NCBI GenBank assembly: GCA_937902665.1 | Contig: CALELM010000086.1 | Location: 1-62,293 of the forward strand | Source: an uncultured Selenomonadaceae bacterium | GTDB taxonomy: Bacteria; Bacillota; Negativicutes; Selenomonadales; Selenomonadaceae | Reading direction: 5' to 3' | DNA: 62,293 nucleotides | Shown here: piece by piece, positions 17,119-26,122 of the stretch | Layout: the number at the start of each line of letters is the position of its first letter | How positions within the stretch are numbered: the stretch's first letter is position 1 | Notes under the pieces: model-generated | Told to the model about the DNA's origin: nothing | Databases searched by the model: none | Seen by the model: the letters and a program-made list of their open reading frames with translations, nothing else | Program-made: the position numbers and the translations under genes

Positions 17119-17943
17119 TTATTGATCCAAGATAATTGTTTTGATTTTTGCATCTTCTGCAATTTCTTTTGAGATATATCCACACCGATTCATGGCGTCC
17201 AACACAATAAACTGCCTTTTTTTTGCCATCATAAAATCTACATAGGGAGAATAAAGCGATGGTGCGTTTGGCAACCCGGCAATCATTGCAGATTCTGGAA
17301 GTGAAAGCTTTTCTGGTGTTTTTCCGAAATATCCTTTTGCTGCATCCTTGATACCATAAAAATTCGAACCAAAATAAATAGAGTTCAAATAGAGTTCCAA
17401 AATTTCATCTTTTGAGTAATTGACCTCCATGTCTACAGATAATAAGAATTCCTCTGCTTTTCTAGCAAACGAGCGTTCCTGAGAAAGGAAAAGATTTTTT
17501 ACGAGCTGTTGCGTAATGGTACTTGCTCCTTCTTCAATTTGTCCATATTGAACATTTACCAAAGTTGCACGAGCAATCCCCTCTATGTCAAATCCATGGT
17601 GTGAGTAAAATCGACTGTCCTCCACAGCAATAATTGCCTGTTGTAAGGACTGGGGAATTTTATCGATTGTTACATATTTTTCCTTGTCGATACGACTGTC
17701 GACTGCATGCTTTAGAAAAATCACTCGCTTTATTTTGGAGAAGGCACTGGCTTCATCATGCAAGTTCCTTTCTTCTGCAGAGGTTATTGGCAAGTATTCT
17801 TTTGGCAAGAAATCTCCTATACCCTGCCATGTGCGAAGGGAAAAAATTTTTGTTCCACCAGATAATAAAAACGTAAGCAAAAAAATTAAAAGAAGAACTA
17901 GTGGAAAACGAATCATCGGGTTTAATTTTCGTTTCTTTTTCAT
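17119..17943 (-). CDS. monofunctional peptidoglycan glycosyltransferase (GT51)
   Basis: This enzyme polymerises lipid II into glycan strands on the outer face of the inner membrane. The 274-aa protein has one N-terminal membrane helix (about 11-29) and then a GT51 domain with the hallmark motifs EDSRFYSHHGFD (catalytic Glu108), GASTITQQLVKNLFL, RKAEEF and ELYLNSIYFG. There is no transpeptidase domain, so it corresponds to MtgA-type enzymes rather than a class A PBP. AAGGGG precedes the ATG. It is followed by repeat copy A. Confidence 0.92.
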   Translation of the reverse strand: MKKKRKLNPMIRFPLVLLLIFLLTFLLSGGTKIFSLRTWQGIGDFLPKEYLPITSAEERNLHDEASAFSKIKRVIFLKHAVDSRIDKEKYVTIDKIPQSLQQAIIAVEDSRFYSHHGFDIEGIARATLVNVQYGQIEEGASTITQQLVKNLFLSQERSFARKAEEFLLSVDMEVNYSKDEILELYLNSIYFGSNFYGIKDAAKGYFGKTPEKLSLPESAMIAGLPNAPSLYSPYVDFMMAKKRQFIVLDAMNRCGYISKEIAEDAKIKTIILDQ

Positions 17944-18068
17944 AACTCAGCCCCTTGCTATTTGCTGATTTTTTAAACGTAAATTGCAATAATAAATTGA
18001 ACAAAACTTTGAAAAATTACTGGGATAACATTAAATAGAAGTTCAATTTCATCTTGCAAGCTAGCATT

Positions 18069-19718
18069 TTAAAAAAAGACAGAGTTCCCGATAAATTCCC
18101 TCAGAATAGAATTATTTGGTATCATATCCTCGTTAGGGAGATCATAAAAGTATTCACAAAAATCCAAGATTCTTCTTGCTTTTGTGTATTCAGGGAATTC
18201 TGGCGTAACCGTCTTTAAGAGAGGAACAGCATATTTTTGAAGAGCCGCTATCTCATAAATCAATGCTGAATTAAACATGACATCTGCTTCTTCTTGATAC
18301 GGAAAAATATATTTCTCTTCCCCTGCCCTAACATCAGGCCATTTATTTAATGTTTTTAGAGCATCTGCACCACGTGTCTTGTAATCTCGAACCAATCGAC
18401 GAAGCATTCTTGCATCTGTAGAGGGAATACGGTTATGTGCATCAATATTTAACTGGGATAATGGAGATATATATATTTTATATTTCATATCCCTTGGAAC
18501 TGCAGCAGTCAATTTTTCATTTAATCCATGAATTCCTTCTACGATAATTGGCTGGCCTGATGGCAATGATATCGTATTGCACTTGTCCCATTCTCTCTTG
18601 CCAGTAATAAAATTGTATCGTGGAAGCATGACTTTTTCCCCTTGCATCAAGGAAAGTATATTTTCGTTAAAAAGCTTGACATCCAATGCTTCTAAACACT
18701 CATAATCATAAGTCCCATTCGGCAGCTTGGGAGTATCTTCTCGATTGCAAAAATAATCATCCAAGGAAATCGATATTGGCTCCAATCCAACCACTCGCAA
18801 TTGTATCCGCAACCGTTGTGCAAAAGAAGTTTTACCAGAGGATGATGGTCCTGCTATCAGAATTAATCGAAGCTTATCACTGTCCATAGCTATATGGTCA
18901 GCAATTTCAGCAATACATTTTTCTTGCAATGCCTCTGAGATCCTTATCACTTCTCCAATTGTACCATTCTTTATAAAACGGTTTAAGTCTGTAATATAGT
19001 TGCAATGCAAGATATCACCCCAGCTCTTTGCTTCTGCTAGCATACGAGAAAGTTTGGGCTGCTTTACTAATCTAGGAATTTTTCCTCCAGATCTCATATC
19101 TGGGGTAAACAGTAAAATTCCGGAATTAAATGATTCGATTGCAAAATTCCCCAGATGACCAGTACTTCCCATCATAGGACCATAAAAATAATCATAAAAT
19201 TCACCGCAACGGTAAATGCTGACATACTCCTTATCCAATGTATCAATCAAAGATGCCTTTTCGGCAAGATTAAAGCCCTCAAACATCTTCACAACATCTT
19301 TCTTTTTACGAACTTCCTTTACAATAGGACGGTTCTCCTGTACAATCTTCCGCATGTATAATTCAATTTCCTTAACCATTTCATCGTCCAATGGCTTATC
19401 CGGAACATTTATCTCACAATACAATCCACCACTGGAACGAAATTTTGCAACTACTTCAGAATTTGGGTAAAGCTCATATACCGCAACAATTAAAACAAAT
19501 TCAACAGACCGTCGATAAACACGCCATCCCTCCTCTGTATTTAACTCAATAAACTCCATATTACGAGAAGTTCCAACCTGTGTTTGCAAGTCTCGAATAA
19601 TATTATCAAGCTTAACTGCTACAATTTCACTTTCATAATAACCTTGAAATTCATCTACAAATTCACGAGGTTGAATCGTTGGGCTAACATAGCTTTCTTT
19701 ACGATGAATAAAAAACAT
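18069..19718 (-). CDS. nucleoside (uridine) kinase-like protein
   Basis: Members of this long form of the uridine kinase/phosphoribulokinase superfamily phosphorylate nucleosides with ATP. The 549-aa protein has an N-terminal region of about 280 residues resembling the TGS/ThrRS-like second domain (MMGSTGHLGNF stretch), then the kinase: P-loop GPSSSGKTS at 289-297, SLDDYFCNRED, LPRYNF, and the VEGIHGLN motif, followed by NRIPSTDARMLRRLVRD, typical of the lid. The ATG is preceded by GAGGTGG. It is a single gene flanked by repeat copy B on its upstream side. Confidence 0.85.
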   Translation of the reverse strand: MFFIHRKESYVSPTIQPREFVDEFQGYYESEIVAVKLDNIIRDLQTQVGTSRNMEFIELNTEEGWRVYRRSVEFVLIVAVYELYPNSEVVAKFRSSGGLYCEINVPDKPLDDEMVKEIELYMRKIVQENRPIVKEVRKKKDVVKMFEGFNLAEKASLIDTLDKEYVSIYRCGEFYDYFYGPMMGSTGHLGNFAIESFNSGILLFTPDMRSGGKIPRLVKQPKLSRMLAEAKSWGDILHCNYITDLNRFIKNGTIGEVIRISEALQEKCIAEIADHIAMDSDKLRLILIAGPSSSGKTSFAQRLRIQLRVVGLEPISISLDDYFCNREDTPKLPNGTYDYECLEALDVKLFNENILSLMQGEKVMLPRYNFITGKREWDKCNTISLPSGQPIIVEGIHGLNEKLTAAVPRDMKYKIYISPLSQLNIDAHNRIPSTDARMLRRLVRDYKTRGADALKTLNKWPDVRAGEEKYIFPYQEEADVMFNSALIYEIAALQKYAVPLLKTVTPEFPEYTKARRILDFCEYFYDLPNEDMIPNNSILREFIGNSVFF

Positions 19719-19741
19719 AAAACCACCTCATTCCATAATTT

Positions 19742-19892
19742 TTATAACGCCATTGTTCAAGAAAATGCCATAAGCATTTTCCCTCCAATTTGCGTTTCAA
19801 CGAAGCGGGAGATATGCTCACCGCTTGTTAAAATTTGGCTTCCCCCACTTACAGCAAGCTGTTGAAGAAGGGGACATCTTAGCTTCGTTATA
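19742..19892 (+). repeat. dispersed structured repeat, copy B
   Basis: 151 bp running from TTATAACG to CGTTATA. It contains AAAATGC/GCATTTT hairpin 1, GCGTTTCAACGAAGCGGG, GAGATATGCTCACCGCTT and a degraded CCCCCACTTACAGC hairpin. It is nearly identical to copy D (36606-36756). Confidence 0.85.
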
Positions 19893-19939
19893 CAAATTGC
19901 ATAAAAGACATCCCAAAGGATGTCTTTTCATAGCATATT

Positions 19940-20938
19940 TTACTTGTAGATGACGAGTACCGCCTGATACGCAAGTGCTCCCATAAGGGCAGTACAGGGG
20001 ATGGTAAGTACCCATGCCATCACCATTTGTTGCGCAACACCCCAGCGAACAGCATTCACCCGCTTGGCTGTTCCAACGCCCATGATGGAACCAGAAACAA
20101 CATGCGTAGTACTAACAGGCAAGTGCAACAAAGTTGCCGTAAAAATAACGAAGGAAGAATTCAAATCTGCCGCAAAACCACTAATTGGTTCCAACTTGAA
20201 TATCTTGCCTCCAATCGTCTTAATAATCCTCCAACCGCCAATAGCCGTACCGCAAGCCATTGCCGTAGCAGCCAAAATCTTGACATAGCTTGGAACTTCA
20301 AAAGTGTCAATATATCCGCCTGACAAAAGTGCAAGAGTTATGATACCCATAGATTTTTGCGCATCATTTGAGCCGTGCGAAAATGCCATTGATGCAGCAG
20401 ATAAAATCTGCATTTTACGGAATTTCCCATTCACTACAGACGGACTGAAATTCCCAAAAAAACGATACAAAAGAAGCATAATAATGTAACCGCTGCAAAT
20501 AGCTACAATAGGAGAAGCAATCAAAGAGATAATGATTTTCTCTATTCCCCACAAATTCAATCCATCGGAACCAACAGAAACAAGCACTGCACCTATGACA
20601 CCACCAACCAATGCATGAGAAGAACTGGATGGTACTGCCAGCCACCACGTCAAGATGTTCCACACAACAGCACCAACAAGAGCTGCAATCAATATCTGCT
20701 CATCTACGTGCTGGGCAGATTTTACAATATCAGCACCAATTGTTTTTGCAACGCCTGTGCTATACATCGCTCCAGCAAAATTTAATACAGCTGCCATAAT
20801 AATCGCATGGCTCGGGTGAATAGCACGTGTAGAAACCGAGGTTGCAATGGCATTTGCTGTATCGTGAAAGCCATTTATAAAATCAAACAGCAATGCCAAA
20901 CCAATAACTGTAAAGATCAGATATTGCAGCTCATGCAT
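19940..20938 (-). CDS. pit: PiT-family inorganic phosphate transporter
   Basis: An integral inner-membrane symporter for phosphate (usually as a metal-phosphate complex or with a cation). The 332-aa protein has about ten hydrophobic segments and both copies of the family signature: GFHDTANAIATSVSTRA near the N-terminus and FSHGSNDAQKSMGIITLAL in the second half. The C-terminal VSTTHVVSGSIMGVG loop is intact. It overlaps the upstream DUF47 gene by eight bases, so the two are co-translated. Confidence 0.95.
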   Translation of the reverse strand: MHELQYLIFTVIGLALLFDFINGFHDTANAIATSVSTRAIHPSHAIIMAAVLNFAGAMYSTGVAKTIGADIVKSAQHVDEQILIAALVGAVVWNILTWWLAVPSSSSHALVGGVIGAVLVSVGSDGLNLWGIEKIIISLIASPIVAICSGYIIMLLLYRFFGNFSPSVVNGKFRKMQILSAASMAFSHGSNDAQKSMGIITLALLSGGYIDTFEVPSYVKILAATAMACGTAIGGWRIIKTIGGKIFKLEPISGFAADLNSSFVIFTATLLHLPVSTTHVVSGSIMGVGTAKRVNAVRWGVAQQMVMAWVLTIPCTALMGALAYQAVLVIYK

Positions 20939-21557
20939 ATTTCATCACCACACCTCGTATCATGTCTGAAACCTTTTCACAATGATCCAAGGTATCTTCC
21001 AAGTTCTCAAGAATATCTTTCCATTTAATGAGTTCAATTGGATCCTTTACCTGATCAAACAAATAAGCCACCTCATGACGATAAACGCGATCCCCTTCAC
21101 TTTCCAAATTCTCAATTTTATGTGTTGCTTCAAGAATTTGAACCTGATTCTTCTTGATATCCTTCAAAAGAGAAAATGCCTTTATTATTTCTTCGGTACT
21201 CTCAATCAACAGCTTTGTCAAAGTAACTGCACCTTGCATTGCTTCACCAGTACGATACATGACAATACGCTGCAACGTGCCTTGCAGATAATCTACACCA
21301 TCATCCAAGCCATTTGCCAATGCATAAATATCTTCACGATCAATCGGAGTAATAAACGTCAGATTTAATTTATCAATAATCTTGTCATTCACAGCATCTG
21401 CTTCATGCTCAAGATCAATAATCTGCTTTACTTTGGTTGCAGCAGTGCTGTAATTCAGCATCACCTCATCCAACATGAGCGCTCCTTGATAAAAATATTT
21501 AGCACTTTCAACAAACAGGTCAAAAAACTCAGTATCTTTTTGCTTTAAGCTAAACAT
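20931..21557 (-). CDS. DUF47/PhoU-like Pit accessory protein
   Basis: A 208-aa soluble helical protein of the DUF47 family, which is distantly related to PhoU and usually encoded just before a Pit transporter to control it. The typical opening is seen: FFDLFVESAKYFYQGALML, then DLEHEADAVNDKIIDKLNLTFITPIDREDIY, with the E..AD metal-binding pattern, and a second ENLESEGDRVYR repeat. It is the first gene of a two-gene operon from the promoter at 21610-21638. Confidence 0.93.
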   Translation of the reverse strand: MFSLKQKDTEFFDLFVESAKYFYQGALMLDEVMLNYSTAATKVKQIIDLEHEADAVNDKIIDKLNLTFITPIDREDIYALANGLDDGVDYLQGTLQRIVMYRTGEAMQGAVTLTKLLIESTEEIIKAFSLLKDIKKNQVQILEATHKIENLESEGDRVYRHEVAYLFDQVKDPIELIKWKDILENLEDTLDHCEKVSDMIRGVVMKYA

Positions 21558-21609
21558 AATGCGCTTGCGTCCTTTCTAAAATGTATTCAAGAATAACACT
21601 TATGCAACA

Positions 21610-21638
21610 ATCATAACATTTTTTCCAACATCCATCAA
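21610..21638 (-). promoter_or_regulatory. sigma-70 promoter of DUF47-pit operon
   Basis: On the minus strand: -35 TTGATG (21633-21638), 17-base spacer, -10 TATGAT (21610-21615), about 50 bases before the start codon. Confidence 0.6.
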
Positions 21639-21698
21639 TATAAATTTGATAACATGCTGAATCCGTATACAACATTTGTTTTTGGTCTCTTATGAAAA

Positions 21699-21740
21699 AA
21701 GGCCTTCTATGATTGTTCATACCATATCATAGAAGACCTT
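21699..21740 (-). terminator. terminator of cyclophilin gene
   Basis: A 15-position stem with one mismatch (21699-21713 with 21726-21740), followed on the minus strand by TTTTTTCAT. It lies downstream of the PPIase stop and before the pit promoter. Confidence 0.85.
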
Positions 21741-21790
21741 ACGAACTGAAATGAACTCAATTTATGCAGATTTTTGTCCAGCTTCGCTCT

Positions 21791-22375
21791 TTATTTTTTC
21801 TGGTTAATGGTTATTTTTTCAATAACGACCTTACTCAAAGGACGATCCTGAAAATCCGTATCTTCCTTGCCAATTGCCTTGACAACATCCATTCCTTTAA
21901 CAACCTTCCCGAAAACTGCATGATGACCATCTAACCACGGCGTTGCTGCCAATGTAATGAAAAACTGCGAGCCACCAGTATTGGGGCCAGCATTTGCCAT
22001 GGAAAGGATCCCTTCATCATTATGCTTCAAATCTTTGTGGAATTCATCTGGAATTTGATATCCAGGTCCCCCCATGCCCGTACCATCTGGACAACCTCCT
22101 TGAATCATAAAACCATCAATGACCCGATGAAAGATCAATCCATCATAAAATCCTTTTTCCACCAGCGTAATGAAGTTCTTTGTCGTAATAGGAGCTTTGT
22201 CCTCAAAGAGTTCAATTTCAATGACGCCTTTGTTTGTTTCCATTACTGCAATACGATTCTCCACTTTTCTCTCTCCTTTATTTGTACCTATATCTCCATC
22301 AGCTGCAAAGCATCCTCCAGTCAAACATACTGCTAGCAATGCAGTGATTAAAAACAAAACCTTTTTCCCATTCAT
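21791..22375 (-). CDS. cyclophilin-type peptidyl-prolyl isomerase, lipoprotein
   Basis: Cis-trans isomerisation of prolyl bonds in exported proteins. The 194-aa protein has an N-terminal signal with lipobox LTGGC, Cys22, so it should be lipid-anchored in the envelope. The cyclophilin domain runs from about 40 to 190, with FHRVIDGFMIQGG, GGSQFFI and the HAVFGKVVKGMDVV segment. AAAGGAG lies before the ATG. It stands alone between yitT and the pit operon, with its own terminator. Confidence 0.94.
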   Translation of the reverse strand: MNGKKVLFLITALLAVCLTGGCFAADGDIGTNKGERKVENRIAVMETNKGVIEIELFEDKAPITTKNFITLVEKGFYDGLIFHRVIDGFMIQGGCPDGTGMGGPGYQIPDEFHKDLKHNDEGILSMANAGPNTGGSQFFITLAATPWLDGHHAVFGKVVKGMDVVKAIGKEDTDFQDRPLSKVVIEKITINQKK

Positions 22376-22403
22376 CTACAAAAGCTCCTTTCTGCTTGAA
22401 ACA

Positions 22404-23300
22404 CTACTTGTCCTTCTTCTGCTTCAACATTTTCTCAATTTCGATTCCTGGCTGACTAAAGCCACGCCCCATCACCTCATTTGCCGACATAATAATCATG
22501 AACGCATGCTTGTCAATAGCATCCGCTAATAATTTGATTTTTGAAATCTGGGTAAGGTTTACTACCACAAAGATAATATTTCGTTCTTTTTTGGTAAACG
22601 CTCCCTGCCCATGAAGGAAGGTAACACCACGGCCAACCTCCGTAATGATACCATCAGCAATTGCTTGTGCCTGATCCGATACAATTAGGACAGCCTTTCT
22701 TTTGTTAAAGCCTGCAATAATCTTATCTGTAACCTGTGAATTGACATACATGCAAATTAAGGTAAACATCGCAGGTGCCGCTCCAAAAAGCAGTCCAGCT
22801 ACACACATAACCAAGCAATTAAAGAAAAATATAACTCCACCCATTTGAAAAGAATAATATTTCTTGACTATCGCACCAATGATGTCAAATCCGCCAGTAC
22901 TTCCATTCATACGAAAGACTATACCATAACCGATTCCATTAAATACGCCGCCAAACACAGCTGCCAACATCAAATCATCTAACGGTGCATATCCATTCAA
23001 GAATCTAGTCACATCTAAACAAACAGAAAAGAATACCGTCCCTAAAATCACGTCCACAACATAGCCCTTGCCAAGCTTCTTATATGCAAGAAGCAACAGC
23101 GGGATATTATAGAAAAACGTTTGCATTCCAATAGGCCATCCTGTCAAGTAATAAACAATGATAGCAATTCCCGTGGCGCCTCCCGTAAGCAAATGGGAAG
23201 GAACCAAGAAAAGATTTATGGAACAGCTGGCTATGAGACAGCCTCCTAAAATGCCTAGATAACGAAACATCCGATAATAAAATATCCCAGGCTGTATCAT
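22404..23300 (-). CDS. YitT family membrane protein
   Basis: A 298-aa protein with five to six N-terminal hydrophobic helices (YitT/DUF161 membrane part with HLLTGGATGIA and RMNGSTGGFDIIG) and a soluble C-terminal DUF2179 domain containing GRGVTFLHGQGAF. Function of the family is unknown; transport has been suggested. The start at 23300 overlaps the stop of the upstream gene as ATGA and has GAGG nine bases before it; the TTG at 23309 is less likely. Confidence 0.88.
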   Translation of the reverse strand: MIQPGIFYYRMFRYLGILGGCLIASCSINLFLVPSHLLTGGATGIAIIVYYLTGWPIGMQTFFYNIPLLLLAYKKLGKGYVVDVILGTVFFSVCLDVTRFLNGYAPLDDLMLAAVFGGVFNGIGYGIVFRMNGSTGGFDIIGAIVKKYYSFQMGGVIFFFNCLVMCVAGLLFGAAPAMFTLICMYVNSQVTDKIIAGFNKRKAVLIVSDQAQAIADGIITEVGRGVTFLHGQGAFTKKERNIIFVVVNLTQISKIKLLADAIDKHAFMIIMSANEVMGRGFSQPGIEIEKMLKQKKDK

Positions 23301-23920
23301 TTCTCCCAACCTCGAATCTTTACGATATCTTGATGGGGATAACTTCCTAGATCCAGTTTACTTGCAACATCTGCATCCACATCATTGGATAAAGCTTCCT
23401 CAGCCTCCCAAAAATCATCTTCTTTCAACGGCAAGCTTGTAATGCGGAAAGATTTTAGGAAATTGTTGTCATCATCCATTTCCAGTACTAAACGTTCCTT
23501 GGAACAACACGGTCGTTCATAAATGTAATAAACACCATCCTCCAGCTGCTGACGCTTGTTTTTTCCATAAGTCAAAGTAATCTTGTAGGGAGTTGCACCA
23601 TATCTTATTCCATCACGAGCTTGATAGTTTTCATCCTTAATAATAAAATCAACAACACAACGATTTTTTACGGAAATTCCTACCTCATAGCCTTTGTCAT
23701 AGATATAATAAACTACAGCCTTGCCATGCACATGCCTTTGCTGATCATAAAGAGGTTCTCCAAAAACTTGAAACACTTCCTTTTCCGTTGCTCCCAGCAT
23801 AACTCCCTTGCAGGAAAAATCTAAATCCTCCAAATGCCCTTGTGAACCTGCCGCAAATACGCTAGAGGACATCGTCCACAATATCGCAATAATCCATAAA
23901 AACAATGATTTCTTTAGCAT
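23297..23920 (-). CDS. hypothetical secreted protein
   Basis: A 207-aa protein with a clear signal peptide (MLKKSLFLWIIAILW ... SSSVFAAG), so it is exported, probably to the periplasm. The mature part has a CKGVMLGATEKEVFQVFGEP opening, a pattern seen in small proteins that fold like SmpA/OmlA or beta-lactamase inhibitors, then two repeats of a short beta pattern. No function can be named. The ATG at 23920 has GAGG upstream. It overlaps yitT by four bases. Confidence 0.65.
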   Translation of the reverse strand: MLKKSLFLWIIAILWTMSSSVFAAGSQGHLEDLDFSCKGVMLGATEKEVFQVFGEPLYDQQRHVHGKAVVYYIYDKGYEVGISVKNRCVVDFIIKDENYQARDGIRYGATPYKITLTYGKNKRQQLEDGVYYIYERPCCSKERLVLEMDDDNNFLKSFRITSLPLKEDDFWEAEEALSNDVDADVASKLDLGSYPHQDIVKIRGWEK

Positions 23921-23961
23921 TATATAATCCTCACTGTCCTGCATGCACTAAGAACGCCCCT

Positions 23962-25308
23962 CTACTTGTACCTTTCTGGCCAACAAGATTTTAAATATTC
24001 CTTACGTTTCTTTTCTGCGCCGAGCTCCGTTGGCACATAATAAACGGTATCTTGCATTTCTTTGGGAAGATACCTCTGCTTTGTGAAGTGATTCTGAAAA
24101 TCATGTGGATAAACATATTCCAGTCCATGTCCCAGTTTTTCAGCTCCCTTGTAATGCGAATCTCTCAGATGAATAGGTATTTGACCACAATTTTTCCCTC
24201 TTACATCTGCCAAAGCTTTGTCAATTGCCAAGTATGCTGCATTGCTTTTTGGTGCAGAAGCTACATACGTAACCGCCTCTGCAAGCGGTATCCTTGCCTC
24301 TGGCATCCCAAGAAACTGCACTGCCTGCACCGCAGACATCGCAACAACGAGAGCCATCGGATCTGCATTGCCAACATCCTCTGCTGCACAAATAGCAATA
24401 CGACGGGCTATAAAGTTCAAGTTTTCCCCTGCCGCAAGCATTCTTGCCAAATAATGGAGTGCCGCATCCGGATCACTTCCACGCATGCTTTTGATAAATG
24501 CCGACACCGTATCATAATGGTTATCCCCCTGCTTATCATAGGACTGCATGCGTTCTCCTACAAGCCCCTGAAACATCTCCTCCGTAAGCTCGCCACCATT
24601 TGAAGATAGCATAGCAGACATTTCCTCTAAAAGATTTAATGCAATTCTTGCATCGCCACCAGAAAATTGAGCAATTTTTAAAAGCAGACTGTCATCCGCA
24701 TGAATATTTCGCTCACCTAATCCTCGTTCACAATCAAAAAGAGCTCGCTTCATGACTTGTACAATCTGTACATCCGTTAGAGTGGACAGCTTAATGATGC
24801 GAACTCTGGAAAGCAATGCATGATTCACTTCAAAAAATGGATTTTCTGTCGTTGCTCCAATCAAAACCAAGCGGCCATCTTCTACATACGGCAAAAGTAC
24901 ATCCTGCTGTCCCTTGTTAAAACGATGAATCTCATCAATAAACACAATCGTTCGTTTTTGATGAAACTTTCTCTGCTCCTCAGCCTCCTTAACCGTTTGG
25001 CGAATCTCTTGAATTCCCGATGAAACTGCATTCAATTTCTTGAATGCACTCTTCGTAATCCCTGCAATCATTTGAGCAAGGGTTGTTTTCCCAGTTCCCG
25101 GCGGTCCATAAAAAATCAAAGACGGAATTTGATCCTGTTCCATCATTTTTCGTAAAAAACGACCATTCCCCACGGCTTCTTCCTGACCTATAAATTCCGA
25201 AAAATTCTTTGGCCTCATTCTTTGCGCAAGCGGCTCAAAGTATTTCTTTGCACCAAAATCATTTGACGAATCTTCCGTCACTGTAAACAAATCCATATTT
25301 TCTATCAC
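23962..25308 (-). CDS. rarA: replication-associated recombination ATPase RarA
   Basis: RarA (MgsA/WRNIP1 family) is a clamp-loader-like AAA+ ATPase acting at stalled replication forks. The 448-aa protein starts with the family sequence LAQRMRPKNFSEFIGQEE, has Walker A GPPGTGKT (68-75), Walker B FIDEIHRF, the sensor GATTENPFFEVN and a C-terminal tetramerisation part with ARRIAICAAEDVGNADP. The start is GTG with AGGTGA upstream; an ATG four codons later is possible. Six bases separate its start from the dut stop. Confidence 0.96.
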   Translation of the reverse strand: MIENMDLFTVTEDSSNDFGAKKYFEPLAQRMRPKNFSEFIGQEEAVGNGRFLRKMMEQDQIPSLIFYGPPGTGKTTLAQMIAGITKSAFKKLNAVSSGIQEIRQTVKEAEEQRKFHQKRTIVFIDEIHRFNKGQQDVLLPYVEDGRLVLIGATTENPFFEVNHALLSRVRIIKLSTLTDVQIVQVMKRALFDCERGLGERNIHADDSLLLKIAQFSGGDARIALNLLEEMSAMLSSNGGELTEEMFQGLVGERMQSYDKQGDNHYDTVSAFIKSMRGSDPDAALHYLARMLAAGENLNFIARRIAICAAEDVGNADPMALVVAMSAVQAVQFLGMPEARIPLAEAVTYVASAPKSNAAYLAIDKALADVRGKNCGQIPIHLRDSHYKGAEKLGHGLEYVYPHDFQNHFTKQRYLPKEMQDTVYYVPTELGAEKKRKEYLKSCWPERYK

Positions 25309-25314
25309 AATGGA

Positions 25315-25767
25315 TCACCTGCCTGTTGAACCAAACCCACCTTGACGTGCTGTTCCACTTCCTGCCACATCATTGTCTGCCAGCAAATATACATGAAAAA
25401 TTCCCTGCGCAATTCGTGTTCCTTTTTTCAAATGAACCGGTTCTTTTCCAAAATTCAAAATAGCAAGCATAATATGTCCCTCATTGCCTGCATTATTATA
25501 GTAATCCGCATCAATGATTCCTGTATTATTCGCAAGACAAAGTGAATGACGTACTGCCATACTGGAACGAATATGAAGCATCAGCACCTCGTCTGATTTC
25601 ATATATGCTTTCAAGCCTGTCGGAACTAACTTGACTTCCCCCGCAGGAAGTACAACATCTTCAGCTATAGCAATATCATACCCGGCACTTTTTTCTGTTT
25701 CCCTTTCTGGAAGCAGAATATGCTTATCCATATATTGGCTTACTATATCAAATCCGCGAGCTCGCAA
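25315..25767 (-). CDS. dut: dUTP diphosphatase
   Basis: Hydrolyses dUTP to dUMP, keeping uracil out of DNA and feeding dTMP synthesis. The trimeric-dUTPase motifs are present in order: AGYDIA, IRSSMAVRHSL, NTGIIDADYYNN, GTRIAQ and the C-terminal GGFGSTGR arm. I place the start at a TTG (25767), six bases after GGAAGGTGA, giving 150 residues like its relatives; the open frame extends to another TTG at 25800. It is followed immediately by rarA. Confidence 0.93.
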   Translation of the reverse strand: MRARGFDIVSQYMDKHILLPERETEKSAGYDIAIAEDVVLPAGEVKLVPTGLKAYMKSDEVLMLHIRSSMAVRHSLCLANNTGIIDADYYNNAGNEGHIMLAILNFGKEPVHLKKGTRIAQGIFHVYLLADNDVAGSGTARQGGFGSTGR

Positions 25768-25835
25768 AAAATTCACCTTCCAAGTACGATTGGCACTCAA
25801 AATCTTTTAAAAATGCACCAAGCATTTTCGTCGTA

Positions 25836-26084
25836 TCATAAATCTTCTCTTTTTTCTCCTATAAAGTTCCCGGCAATAGGTCTTACAGGCGTAATAGTGG
25901 AAATTGCATGCTTATAAACTAGCTGCTGCTTTCCCATAGATTCCAAAATAACCGTAAAATTGTCAAAGCCTTTCACGTTTCCCTTCAACTGAAATCCGTT
26001 AACCAAATGAATGGAAACAGCCGTGTTTTCTTTGCGTACTTGATTCAGGAAACTATCCTGCAAATTGATTATTTTCGATGGCAT
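25836..26084 (-). CDS. hfq: RNA chaperone Hfq
   Basis: Hfq is a hexameric Sm-like protein that pairs small RNAs with mRNAs. The 82-aa protein has LQDSFLNQVRKE (proximal face Q8-type residues), the Sm1 motif LVNGFQLKGNVKGFDNFTV and Sm2 LVYKHAISTITP. The start at 26084 has GAGGAG upstream; a longer frame to 26126 has none and would overlap miaA. It lies 38 bases after the miaA stop codon, the classic miaA-hfq arrangement. Confidence 0.96.
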   Translation of the reverse strand: MPSKIINLQDSFLNQVRKENTAVSIHLVNGFQLKGNVKGFDNFTVILESMGKQQLVYKHAISTITPVRPIAGNFIGEKREDL

Positions 26085-26122
26085 AAAATCACTCCTCAGT
26101 AAATGGTTCAATTTCAAATAGT